From: Cristatella mucedo
Lineage: Eukaryota; Bryozoa; Phylactolaemata; Cristatellidae
Direction of reading: 5' to 3'
Assembly: GCA_009760855.2 (NCBI GenBank)
Contig: WPIO01000010.1
Location: 1,637,001 to 1,701,000 of the forward strand
DNA: 64,000 nt
Both the position numbers and the translations under genes were made by a program. The notes beneath the pieces were generated by a model. The model ran no database searches. It saw nothing but the letters and a program-made list of their open reading frames with translations, and had not been told where the DNA came from. Positions 22,412 through 31,476 of the stretch are shown one piece after another; position 1 is the stretch's first letter; the number at the start of each line of letters is the position of its first letter.

Positions 22412-22754
22412 AGTATGCAGCTGTCACTGATTATATTCTAGAGCCATGTTTTCCAGTTCCAGTTCAAGCTCGTGACTAAGATGTTGCAATTCACAATCGA
22501 GGTCACTGAAAACGTCTCTCACAGGTTTACCTGTTGCCACTGGGCCGTTGGCAACAGGCAGCCTAAAATGAATAACGATGCCGATTGTCAAAGCTCGCGA
22601 GCATTAAGAGTAGCACGGGTAAAAGCAAACAAATTACTGCTAAAACCCGGATACAAATCCAGCAACGAACAAAGCCGGTGACTGGCACGGCCATCGTTCG
22701 GCTCAGTCAGGTTTATGCTACTTAAGCCTGAAACTCACTCGTGACTTTTGTCAC

Positions 22755-23025
22755 GACATCTGACATGAACAAATTTTAAAAGAAACTTAAAAACCCATCT
22801 ATTTATCACAGCATTGTGTGGGTCCCTGTGATTCGTCCTTTCTGTGCTAATGCGTGCTGACACTATGCATGCTGCCACTAACCATACTTGCATGCTGACC
22901 CTGTGCATATCACCACTAACCATGCAATTCTTGCTGTTTATTGAGCAAGCTACCACTAACTATTCGACCATGCTTCCTTTGCAGCAAATGTTAAGTGTCT
23001 AGAAAGATATTGAGTTCTCTGGGGG

Positions 23026-23065
<40 letters not shown>
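22755..23065 (+). mobile_element. LINE-II 3' end with (ATT)n tail
   Basis: The end of ORF2 (AAAGAAACTTAAAAACCCAT), the 3' UTR (GTGCTGACACTATGCATGCTG and repeats), a tail TCTAGAAAGATATTGAGTTC and a 39-bp (TTA)n tract at 23026-23064. Confidence 0.85.
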
Positions 23066-23904
23066 TACACACGCTTCTTGTTGGCCAGTTGCGAGTAGTG
23101 CTTTCGCAGACAAATGCGACCCGAATACTCTTAAGTCTGCTGACAACGTTATTTTGATCAGGCGCCGGCATGCAACACCTTCTACCAAGGAGCTCTTGTC
23201 TCCCTCTGGCTGCCTGTCGCAGGATGCACTATCAACATGGTTAATCCTTGGGGGAGGGGCTGAGGGGATCACCAACACCCGAGAGGTTTGCTTGATGAAA
23301 ACTAACGAAGCCATCGGACATGAAGGCAACCTGCGACTAAGTTCAACCTTCTGCACCAAGCCAACAGCCAAGTTCAGACGACTTCTGTTGACAAGCAGTG
23401 AGACCATGCTCTTCCCAGCTCATCAGTTGCAGCCGGCAGAGATTATCGGAGGGGGGCATCACCCGTGTCTCTTTCAGCGGTTGCTGACGGCGACATAGAT
23501 AAGACGAAGAAGCCACGACACTACTGATAACGCGCGGCTTTGTGCTCGCTGTTGAGCCTCTAGCAACTGTGAGCAGCATTGCTTTGTCTGAAGGATGACA
23601 TCGACGCAACCTTCACACGCCGCATCGCGCGGTCAGTCACTCACTCGGTAAGAAGAAGCGTCCTCGTCTGTTCGGCATAGAAGACGACCGGCTGAACTTG
23701 ACCTACTAAAAGAAGGAGAAGCAGCGCGATTAGACGCGGTAGATGCACGGCTGTGCTTTGCAGGACAGCCGTGCTACAGAGCCTGCCTGACTCAAGCAAC
23801 AGCAGCACGCCGGCAGGGGCAGCAGCAGCCTGCCTGCCTCATTCCTCTCGCCCGAGAGCAGGTCCTCTACCCTTGCCGGGGCAACCCAAGCGAGCGCCAC
23901 GTAC

Positions 23905-25505
23905 CTGGCCTGGCCAAAAACCGCGGCAGCCGCTGCTCGTCGGACGCAGCATGCATCTCAATGGTGTCCTGGTCGACTGGCTCTCGCACGTGACCACCCG
24001 ACGTCTGCCACTCTGCAGCCGCCGCCGAAAGGCCGGCAGCGCAGCCAGGACCGGCAGGCCGCTGGCGTATCGTGCCGACGTTTTCGTTGGCGAACGGCAG
24101 AAAGGCGCCGTCGCCGGCGCCGCTGCTTCGGGCACTAGCACCACCGCCGGAGCTGTCTCGCAGCACTGACGAGGCGTCAGGCAGACCGGAGGAGCCGGAC
24201 GATGGCAAAGCGGCGGCGGCTGCAGAAGCGGCGGCAGCGCCTGCGGCTCGCCGGCGCACGGCCAGACCTGACTCGAGCACGGCCGACAGGGCCGAGGCCG
24301 GCAAGGCATCCCACGAGGTGGCAGCTGCCTCGGCAGCATCTGAGCAGCGCTGCTGCTGCGGCAGCGGGGCAGCAGCAGCAGGAGGCATTGCGTGCAGCAT
24401 GCCGACACGCGTCGAGACGACGTCGTCGATTGCCTCTCCTTCGGAGCCGCTGCTCGAAGTCTTGCGCTGCTGCTGCGAGGAGGTCGCAGCGGCAGAAAAA
24501 GGAGCTGCTGCCGCCGCTGCCGATTGCTGGCGCTGATTCTTATGCACCTTCATGTGCTGCATGTCAAAGGCCATGGGCGGCGGCAGCGGAGGGAATGCGG
24601 TCACCACTTCCGCCACATCCAACTCGCTAGGCACTGGCGAAGCGTGGCCGTCGGGCGCTGCCGCCACGAGGCAGATGCCCGAGTCGGCGTCGGCTCTCTT
24701 GCTCCTCTCGACGTCGGGAGGTGGCTTGGACGATGTGAGCGAGTTGCTGCGCCGAGGCGGCGGCGGAGGCTTCTTCAGCTGCGGTGGTGCTGCGGCTGCT
24801 AGCTGCGGCTGCTGATGAGGCGAAGCGCGAGTGGCAGCCTGCTCTGACGCGGCGGCTGCCACCGGCAGCGCTGAGCCGCCCCACTCGACTCGACCGCTGG
24901 CCGACATGGTCATGACGTTGCGCACCTGACCGGTCTGAATTGTCGAGTACGGCGACTTGAAGTTGGCGAACGGTGAAGCCATGATGCCTCCGCCCGTCGC
25001 ACCAGGCGACGGTGGAGGCGCCGTTCCTCTGGGCGCTGAAGCTTCGCAGCCGCCGCTGCCTGCCGCGCTCTGCCTCAAAGCGGCGGGCAGGGCGAACTCG
25101 CACGGCACCGGAGGTGCGCTGTGCGTCGACCTGGAGCTGGGCCGGCGACGGAGTGTGGCGTAAGGCGACACGCCGTCCATGCCGTCCCACTGCTGGTGCT
25201 CGCCGTCTGGGGCCGCAGCTGCCTTGGCCATGGGCGTGCCGTGTATGGCTCGCAGCGGGCCGCGCCCGCGAGGCAGAGAGCCGCCGCCCGATGAATCGTC
25301 CGAGGAGGCCAGCGACTGCGGCGCCACACCATCGGCGAACGACTTGCAGCGCTGCTGGGCATATTCACTGCCGCCACCGCTGCCGCTGTTCACCGAGTTG
25401 CCGCTGCTCGAACGCGACACGCCCGTCTTCACGGTGATGGCGACAATGTCCGACGGCTGGCTGCAGGCACGGGGCAGGTGGTGCAGAGGCGGCTGATGCT
25501 GAGGC
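23905..25505 (-). CDS. caskin: Caskin exon: large proline/alanine-rich C-terminal region
   Basis: This 1,601-bp exon has its acceptor tgccatcgcag ending at 25506. A strong donor CCAG/GTACGT sits at 23904. Reading begins RPQHQPPLHHLPRACSQPSD, then IVAITVKTGVSRSSSGNS, and stays open throughout. Notable parts are DGVSPYATLRRRPSSRS, FKSPYSTIQTGQVRNVMTM, and a class-type SH3 ligand KKPPPPPRRSNSL. Many Ala, Gln and Ser runs are also present. This matches the long, poorly conserved proline-rich tail of Caskins. If the donor is not used, the frame ends 13 codons later at TAG (about 23867-23869). The conserved C-terminal Caskin tail helix was not found, so either another exon lies further left or it is absent. 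Confidence 0.88.
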
Positions 25506-25584
25506 CTGCGATGGCAGAGAAAGAGGAGTTCACAGATAGATATAAGAAAACAAATCTTGGCTGATTTCACAGCCTCATCTGCAT

Positions 25585-25762
25585 AGTGACCGAAGAGCCA
25601 TATTGACTACCACAACCACATGCAGTTGGCAGTAGCGAATCGCCCAACAACACCAGGATTCCATTCCACGACCGGCTGTCATGAATAGGAAGCACCTGGC
25701 ACATTCGGGGCTCGGTCACGGCCCGGTATAGAGCCTTACATCCGGGGCTCTTGCGGCAAAGA
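25585..25762 (-). mobile_element. SINE-B copy, diverged
   Basis: Minus strand: GTCGTGGAATGGAATCCTGG (box B region), TTGGGCGATTCGCTACTGCC, ATATGGCTCTTCGGTCACTA. It lies about 80 bp upstream, in gene orientation, of the large last Caskin exon. Confidence 0.6.
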
Positions 25763-26276
25763 TACAAGAGAAAGAAAAGTTCGCTACACCGCTAAGAATG
25801 GCGGCTTGCCGGGTAGATTTGACCGATCAGGGCAGCGGCACGTGACACCACGCTCAGCTACAAGAGGAGGCGGTGAGCAGACGCTCTGGCGTAGAGAACT
25901 GACTGCAGACTGACTGAGCAAAGGTTGCCCGACAATGCACCCTGCTGCTGCTGCTGACACATGCACAGCTGGCGGTGCCAGGTCTAACGACGAGCTTCGA
26001 TCTGTAGCTCAAGCTATGCTCTCCGAAACTTCACGAATCTCCGGTAAAGATTCCGGCACACGACACGGCGACCTGTTTAGTGAGCGCGTGCGCTGCAACG
26101 TTCAAGTTTCACAACATCCCGCCGATGTACTCGCGAGCTGAATTGCCTCGTAGCCCAAGATGGCCACGATAGCTCGGCGAAGTGAGCAACGGCATGGCAT
26201 CACACTGACAAGGCGTTGTTACTCATAGCTGCCAGCCGAATTCGTGTGCGCACGAGCATGATCCTCCCTCCTTATG

Positions 26277-26970
26277 TAATGCATATTCGTCTGTAACTCC
26301 ACACAGTCATAAAGACTATGTGGGTGTTACACGGGAGACTTTTGTATAGCGCACTCACAGCCTAAGCGGCTATCGGTACGCATTCGGTAGCCAACAGACT
26401 TCGTCTCACGCAGCAAAGAGAAAGTGGGAAGCATAGCCGAGTCAGGTGAGCCGTTGAGGTAGTGAGTAGCATGGAAGTAGCAGCTCAGAACCACTGAAAA
26501 GGATGAGCCATGGTCGGCAGCAGGAGAGTAGTTGCCGTTGCATAAGAATCGTGGAAGCGAGTTCCGCAGTCTAGGACCTGCAGAGCTAAAGCTTCTGTCG
26601 CCAACGGTCTTTAAGCACAGGAATGGAACAGCTAATTTATTGTCCATACAGGACCAGAGGGCACGAAGAGGCTGAAACTGATGCAGCAGTTCAGCTTGGT
26701 ACGGAGGAGCCAAGCCGTGGCGGGCCTTGTGGGTCAGCGTAAGAACTTTGCTCTGTATCCGTTGATCAACCGGCAGCCATCCTAGCTCTTTTAGCAGAGG
26801 GGACACCTTGTCAAACCTCTGGGACATGAAAACTTGCCTTGCAGCCATATTCATATTCAGCTGTAGTGGCCTAGTTGCTTTCTTTGGTAGCCCAGCCAAA
26901 AGAGGATTACAATAATCAAGCCGAGACAGAACTAAGGAGCTGGTTAGATTGTTTGCAAGCCACCTTTGCA
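26277..26970 (-). mobile_element. LINE-I 3' fragment
   Basis: Same family as the 11.4-12.9 kb copy and very similar to it. It encodes NLTSSLVLSRLDYCNPLLAG, then LPKKATRPLQLNMNMAARQV and so on to the end of ORF2. It continues with the same 3' UTR (…GGGTGTTACACGGGAG…). It is 5'-truncated near 26.97 kb, about 55 bp from the donor of the Caskin exon at 27.0 kb, and has the same orientation as the gene. Confidence 0.88.
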
Positions 26971-27024
26971 CTCTCTTTCTCTTGCAACATTGCACGGAGC
27001 TCTAGGCATGAGGAGGCTGATTAC

Positions 27025-27262
27025 CTGCTGTAATGGCTTCTCGGCAGGCTGGCGTCAGCCGGCGTCATGTCCGCGGACCAGCGCGATGCGAGGCTAAGCG
27101 ATGCTGCAATGGACAGCGCATCGACAGCAGTGCCGCCGCCACTGCAGCTGTAGCTGCCTCCTCCTCCTCCTCCGCTGCAGGTCGAGTAGGCGCTGGTCGA
27201 CGACTGACGCTTGCATGCCCTCTTCAGCTTTTCGATGGCCAGCATCATCTTTTTCTGATGAC
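27025..27262 (-). CDS. caskin: Caskin exon: end of SAM2 and following linker
   Basis: This 238-bp exon has its acceptor gtggcttccag ending at 27263 and its donor GTAATC starting at 27024. It completes SAM2 with GHQKKMMLAIEKLKRACK, the final helix. It continues as a linker rich in Ser, Gly and Ala (STCSGGGGGGSYSCSGGG, then a stretch ending ADMTPADASLPRSHYS). It ends two bases into a codon; AG plus G of the next exon gives Arg. Downstream in the intron, a LINE-I fragment begins only about 55 bp after the donor. Confidence 0.92.
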
Positions 27263-27852
27263 CTGGAAGCCACGGTGAAATATCGCCTGCGATAGCGACA
27301 GGGCACGGCTGATTGCAACGGTCGCGCACGCACAACGATAGTCGTCGCTCTGCCAAAGGCAGGCATACAACGAGTAACTCCACCGACAATCGCTGGTGCT
27401 GCCGCTTATCGGGTCCACACCGAAGCAGAGCTATGCAGACACGGAGCCAGAACACATTCGATTGATAACCTCTCATGGATTTGCATAAAATTCACTAAGA
27501 GCTAAGAAGCAATACCCAGGCCGACGTGACAGGTTAAATCAAACAGCTAGAGCCTCACCACAACTACCGAAAAAAAACCGGAATCCTTTCTGGTTCAGCG
27601 TCGGCAATCCATCACAGCATTCTTTCAAAGCACTACCATCACGAAGCTTCGAGGTTACTCGGAAGGGAGCCAGAAAAAGACTCTCTTGCGAGGTCACGAG
27701 TGTGGTGTGCCAGATGGCGTGGCCACTTTGCAGAGATGCAGCAAATGTGTGAGCGAGGACAGCACTAACAAAGAAAGTCTGAGTCATAAAAAGTCTGAAG
27801 CAGGAGTCTAACGGCAGGGTGTGCTACAGTGAGCAGGCAGCAGCCGGCCTAC

Positions 27853-27991
27853 CGAGCTTCTGTATGCCGAGGTCTTCCAAGTCCTCCCAGATCATTTCGG
27901 CCACCTTCTCGACGGCGTCGTACTGTCCGTTCAGCAGTATTGGCAGGTATGGCTCGAGGCGAAGCATTTGCAGCCACTCAGCCACGGATGC
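27853..27991 (-). CDS. caskin: Caskin exon: SAM2, main part
   Basis: This exon is 139 bp, phase 0 to 1. The acceptor cactgcag ends at 27992 and the donor GTAGGC starts at 27852. It reads ASVAEWLQMLRLEPYLPILL, then NGQYDAVEKVAEMIWEDLED, then LGIQKLG. This is the second SAM domain: V-EWL..L.L.-Y…L…GYD-like QYD, then the IWEDLEDLGIQKLG turn. The last Gly codon is split by the intron and completed by GT in the next exon. Confidence 0.95.
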
Positions 27992-28161
27992 CTGCAGTGC
28001 AAAAGCATTGCTATTAGATGCAGTCATCTCTAGCAAACGGCAGCTATATCAACCGGAAGCACAGCTAGGCATCAAATCAACGGTTCAAATGGTGGCTAAC
28101 AAGCTAACGATAGCAGCAGCAGCATTGGCAGCAGGAGCAGCAGCAACATTGCTTTGCATAC

Positions 28162-28263
28162 AGGCTTGTAGTCGGGAATGCCGTCATTGATGTTGAGACG
28201 CGATATCTCTGCCTTCAGCCTCCGGCGGTGCCCCGGCTTTGTGATTCCGATTGCAGTCAAATC
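28162..28263 (-). CDS. caskin: Caskin exon: SAM1, second part
   Basis: This exon is 102 bp, phase 0 at both ends. The acceptor ttattcttccag ends at 28264 and the donor GTATGC starts at 28161. It reads [20 protein letters not shown], then [27 protein letters not shown] is the C-terminal SAM helix entry (the usual L-.LGI…GHR-.I pattern), and it is nearly invariant in Caskins. The following N-DGIPDYKP segment links SAM1 to SAM2. Confidence 0.96.
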
Positions 28264-28537
28264 CTGGAAGAATAAAAGGCACAGGTGGAGTTGCAGTTAC
28301 CGTTATCAAGCAGACTTGGAAACTGGCCGGATTAGGTGGGAGGAAGAGAGGAATGCTCTGCCGCGGCAGCTACCGCACCACCCACCCCCCCCCCGTCCAA
28401 GAAGGTCCGTCTGGCGATACGACCAGTATCGCCACCACGATGCATGCGCGATGCTTTCCCGCTGTCGGCTTGCGAGACCGACAGTGGACGTGCCGTGGGG
28501 GGCAGAGGCAGCAGAGTGAACCATGGTGCGTGCCCAC

Positions 28538-28648
28538 CTCTGGCGTCATCCGCGAAATGGTGGCCATGTCGTAGCCTGCATCAAGGAAGCAGTCGTAGTA
28601 AGCCTCGTAGTGCAGTTCGCTCAGCCACATGTGCAGCACGTCGGCGTC
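28538..28648 (-). CDS. caskin: Caskin exon: SAM1, first part
   Basis: This exon is 111 bp, phase 0 at both ends. The acceptor gtgctgcag ends at 28649 and the donor GTGGGC starts at 28537. It reads [20 protein letters not shown], then [17 protein letters not shown]. This is helices 1-3 of a SAM domain: W-LSEL..Y…F-.AGYD…ISRMTPE. ISRMTPE is the Caskin form of the SAM mid-region. SAM domains of Caskin oligomerise and mediate protein scaffolding. The intron falls exactly at MTPE/DLTAIG. Confidence 0.95.
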
Positions 28649-28991
28649 CTGCAGCACATCAGCTGCCGATCAGAAGGCACGAGGCGCAGCACGAAGTGGC
28701 ACAGTTTCACGCAAACTCGGTCTTGGGCAAGCACGGTTTCATGCACTCTCATGCCCATCTCTCAATTCCCATCCACATTCATCCCGGCGGCATGCCCCGG
28801 CAACACCCCTGCCTTCTGGCTGCCAAAGCAAGTGAACCGTACCAAACGGTGGACCTGTGCCAGTGCACTAATGAGGTCGGTGCCTGGCGAATAATCACAC
28901 CAGCAGAAGACTGACAAAAGCAAACGATCAATGTGTTTCTGATCAATGCTTAATGCGACGGTGGGCACGATGGCCATATGTGGTGCACAAT

Positions 28992-29077
28992 GACGTTCGG
29001 AGCAACTCTGACTCCGCACTGCCGACGCAACCCCGGCCAGCCGGGGCAGCGTCGGCAGTGCGGTCCAGCCGAACGTC
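28992..29077. repeat. 86-nt compound hairpin in Caskin intron
   Basis: Three nested perfect stems. GACGTTCGG (28992-29000) pairs with CCGAACGTC (29069-29077). CCGCACTGCCGACGC (29014-29028) pairs with 29049-29063. CCCCGGC (29031-29037) pairs with GCCGGGG (29040-29046). Internal loops are small. Confidence 0.85.
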
Positions 29078-29439
29078 CCCCAATGCCAACGGCTGAGTGG
29101 CCCGGCACTGCTCGAATTGAGGCACGCCTAAGCAGCACACCAGCAGCCAGGCGCAGCAAGGCTCGAAGCCTCCGGCGCTCTATTCGTGGAATGCGCACGA
29201 CACGGCTCAGCTCGAGTCTCGCCAGGCTGACTGGCTCCCGAAGTGTTTGACAAAATCAAATTCCTTTGTCGGCCATGTTTGCACTTGCTGGCCTGTCACA
29301 AACGAGAATCGCGATGGCATGCTTACCAAAGTACTTTTGGGTGGATGGATGGATTAGGAGGGGGAGGGCTCAAACGGCCGCAGAGGGCCGGGGGTGCTGA
29401 GCCCCCCAGGCACTTGGGCAGGCAGCAGGAGCTGACACT

Positions 29440-29485
<46 letters not shown>

Positions 29486-29488
29486 CTC
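29440..29488. repeat. (CT)n microsatellite
   Basis: A CT run of about 45 bp in a Caskin intron. Confidence 0.96.
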
Positions 29489-30024
29489 TAAACGACATGC
29501 GCTTGCAGCAAGCGGTGCACACAGCGACCTGCTGGTGAGGCCACAGGTGCACAAATGAGGCATGCAAGAACGAACGTCCAGTCAGAGACGCATTCCATCT
29601 AGCCTATTGTTGCATTGATTATACTGCTGCTGTTAGGTGCTCGGCACGATGCTGCAGGGGGAGACGGAGTCGCCATCGAAACGCAGCAGCAGCCGCTAAA
29701 AAGGAGGCGCTTTTTATTATGCGCTGCCTTTTTACCTGCGAGAAGGTGCAGGCACAACGGTGACCAGAGCATTCACACCTGCACGATCACCAAGCGGCGA
29801 AACGGGCGAACAAGAGACGGGCGGGGCATCCGCTCACGAAGGCAGGCTGCACGTAACACTGTGGCAGCCGTGCTCGAATGCCGACCGAGCACGCTCGCTC
29901 CTCTGTACAGGTTCTGCAGCCTGGGCATCCTGCTGCTGCTGCTACTCCTCCTCCTCCTCCTTTGCTGTAACTCGGGAGGGGGTTGGTCTCTTAACACCTG
30001 TCACCGCCCCATGACCAAGCACAA

Positions 30025-30064
30025 ATCGTCAGCTGCAGCTGAGCGAGCAGCTGCAGCTGACGAT
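30025..30064. repeat. Perfect 17-bp hairpin in Caskin intron
   Basis: Arms ATCGTCAGCTGCAGCTG (30025-30041) and the complement at 30048-30064, loop AGCGAG. Part of each arm is itself a palindrome (CAGCTGCAGCTG). Confidence 0.85.
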
Positions 30065-31128
30065 CTGGCACGAAGCTGTCGAAGCTTCTGCTTTCGCCTT
30101 GACATCGGTGTCGATTCGGCTGGCACGGGCGAACACTGCTCGACAGCGGACACTCGGTTGCACTCGGCTCACGCTCTGACTTTCAGCTTCTGGCTCCTCA
30201 ATTTCCGGCCTCGAGTGATTACTGGCTGTGGCCCCTGCCCTTTTTACAGACTACAGTGGCTCGGATAGGTAAGCCGAAAGAGGATGAGATCGCTGCCATA
30301 GGAGTCAGCTGCCGCTATCATCGAAGGGCATTATGCACATCGTGTCCTTCTGATTGTCAGCAGCCGAGACCACTAGGAATTTCAATTAGGCTGCCCGTGG
30401 CCCCCCCCCCCCGTCTGATTCTGTTGACTCTCTCCGAGACCGTCGGCGCCTTGAAAACGATCCACTGCAGCTATCTACACGATGACGGCAGCACGAGCCC
30501 AGGCGTGATCATCGCTTGGTCCTCGCTGACTGGCAGCATTAGGCAGCACAGACAGGCACACAGGCCGATGAGCCAACCGGCATAACTGATGGCTGGCGGT
30601 GACCGGTACGACAACGCCAGCAGGTCGAAATCGGGCAGCTGCAGGGAGCCAAATAACAATAGTATGTGAGGTGGGGCACCCCACCCGCCCCCGAGAGTGG
30701 CTGAAAGCGACAAGAAAGAAAACAGAGTAGCTTGAAGCCGCCGAGCAACGTACTGCAGCACGAGCAATGCAGTGCTACACAGCTTACGGCACGGAAGCAG
30801 CACGTGAAGAAGTACAAGAAGGCGCACATCCCACAGTCCGCACAAGCATAAGCACAGGGAGCGCGCAGATACGAGGGAAAAGATCTCTGCTGCATGGAGC
30901 AATCAGTCCTGCAAACACGACCGTTGGTGGTATGCGAGTGCACAAAGCAATAAGAGTAATGAAAATATAATAAGATAAAAAATATAATAATAATAAACAA
31001 TAGTACATATAAATAATAAAATAAGAGTAACGAAAAGTAATAATGACAGCAACGAAAATGAAGTTAACAGCAACCACGATGATAATGCATGGAAATAATA
31101 ACGAGATCAGGGGTCAGGGTCGACCTAC

Positions 31129-31476
31129 CGAGAGGCCCTGCATGAAGAGCTCGGCCACGTTCACGCTGCCCGACGAGTAGCCCGACGACTCGCCGCTGTA
31201 GACGCTCTCCAGCAGCCTCTCGGCGCTGTCGCCCAGACTCGACGAGCAGCAGCTCGACACGCTGTTGACGCTCTGCCGAGCCGACGATGCGCCTCCATTG
31301 CTGACGCCTTGCGACTGCCCGGCGGAGGCGGTGCCGCCTCCGACGCCGCCATCGCGCATCGTGGGCTCGTAGCCTTGCCCAGAGAGCCGCTGCTGTTGCT
31401 GCTGCATTGCCATCGAGTGAGCGTACGATTGCGCACTGCCGGCACCGGAGCCACAAGAGTAGTGAGACAGGCTGCC
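31129..31476 (-). CDS. caskin: Caskin exon: Ser/Gly/Gln-rich segment before SAM1
   Basis: This exon is 348 bp (116 codons), phase 0 at both ends. The acceptor tttgcatttcag ends at 31477 and the donor GTAGGT starts at 31128. It begins GSLSHYSCGSGAGSAQSY. It continues through a MQQQQQRLSGQG stretch, a Gly-rich stretch and SVNSVSSCCSSSLGDSAERL. It ends LESVYSGESSGYSSG, then SVNVAELFMQGLS. The acidic/serine cluster and the VAEL-MQG end lie immediately before SAM1, as in Caskin proteins as I remember them. The middle is low-complexity and probably disordered. Confidence 0.82.

Larger units (their letters stand above)
20961..23904. other. Stretch downstream of the last recognised Caskin exon
   Basis: This should contain the rest of the last intron or the gene's 3' end. 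It holds (GA)n, a hairpin and a LINE-II end. Overlapping open frames on both strands at 21.5-22.4 kb have no domain. A minus-strand acidic/proline stretch ADDEDNDAPETAPSVPPPPF (near 21.95-22.02 kb) looks protein-like. It does not fit the phase of the GTACGT donor at 23904. Confidence 0.4.
25506..27024. other. Caskin intron, 1.5 kb
   Basis: Largely transposon-derived: a LINE-I 3' fragment (26.28-26.97 kb) and a diverged SINE-B (about 25.59-25.76 kb). Between 25.76 and 26.27 kb I see nothing. Confidence 0.6.
27263..28537. other. Three short Caskin introns around the SAM2 exon
   Basis: Intron parts at 27263-27852, 27992-28161 and 28264-28537 surround the coding exons at 27.9 and 28.2 kb. The last holds a poly-C run and a 9-bp inverted repeat (28412-28434, arms TGGCGATAC/GTATCGCCA, 5-nt loop). 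Nothing else is seen. Confidence 0.6.
28649..31128. other. Caskin intron, 2.5 kb
   Basis: Holds two large perfect hairpins (28.99-29.08 kb and 30.03-30.06 kb), a (CT)n tract (29.44 kb), a poly-C run (30.40 kb) and an AT-rich TAATAA-type stretch (30.96-31.03 kb). No transposon is recognised. Confidence 0.6.

Noticed and set aside
21527-22441. Plus-strand open frame of 304 codons, overlapping a 254-codon minus-strand frame.
   Set aside because: Both frames are open because the region is GC-rich and low in stops. Neither shows a domain, codon pattern or splice context that I can defend.
23753-25496. Several plus-strand open frames of 87-154 codons across the large Caskin exon.
   Set aside because: They are antisense shadows of a GC-rich coding exon.
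25506-25570. Start Met of the long minus-strand frame (MKSAKICFL…) as a translation start or signal peptide.
   Set aside because: It lies upstream of a clear acceptor AG, and the upstream exon joins in phase. The hydrophobic stretch is intron sequence.
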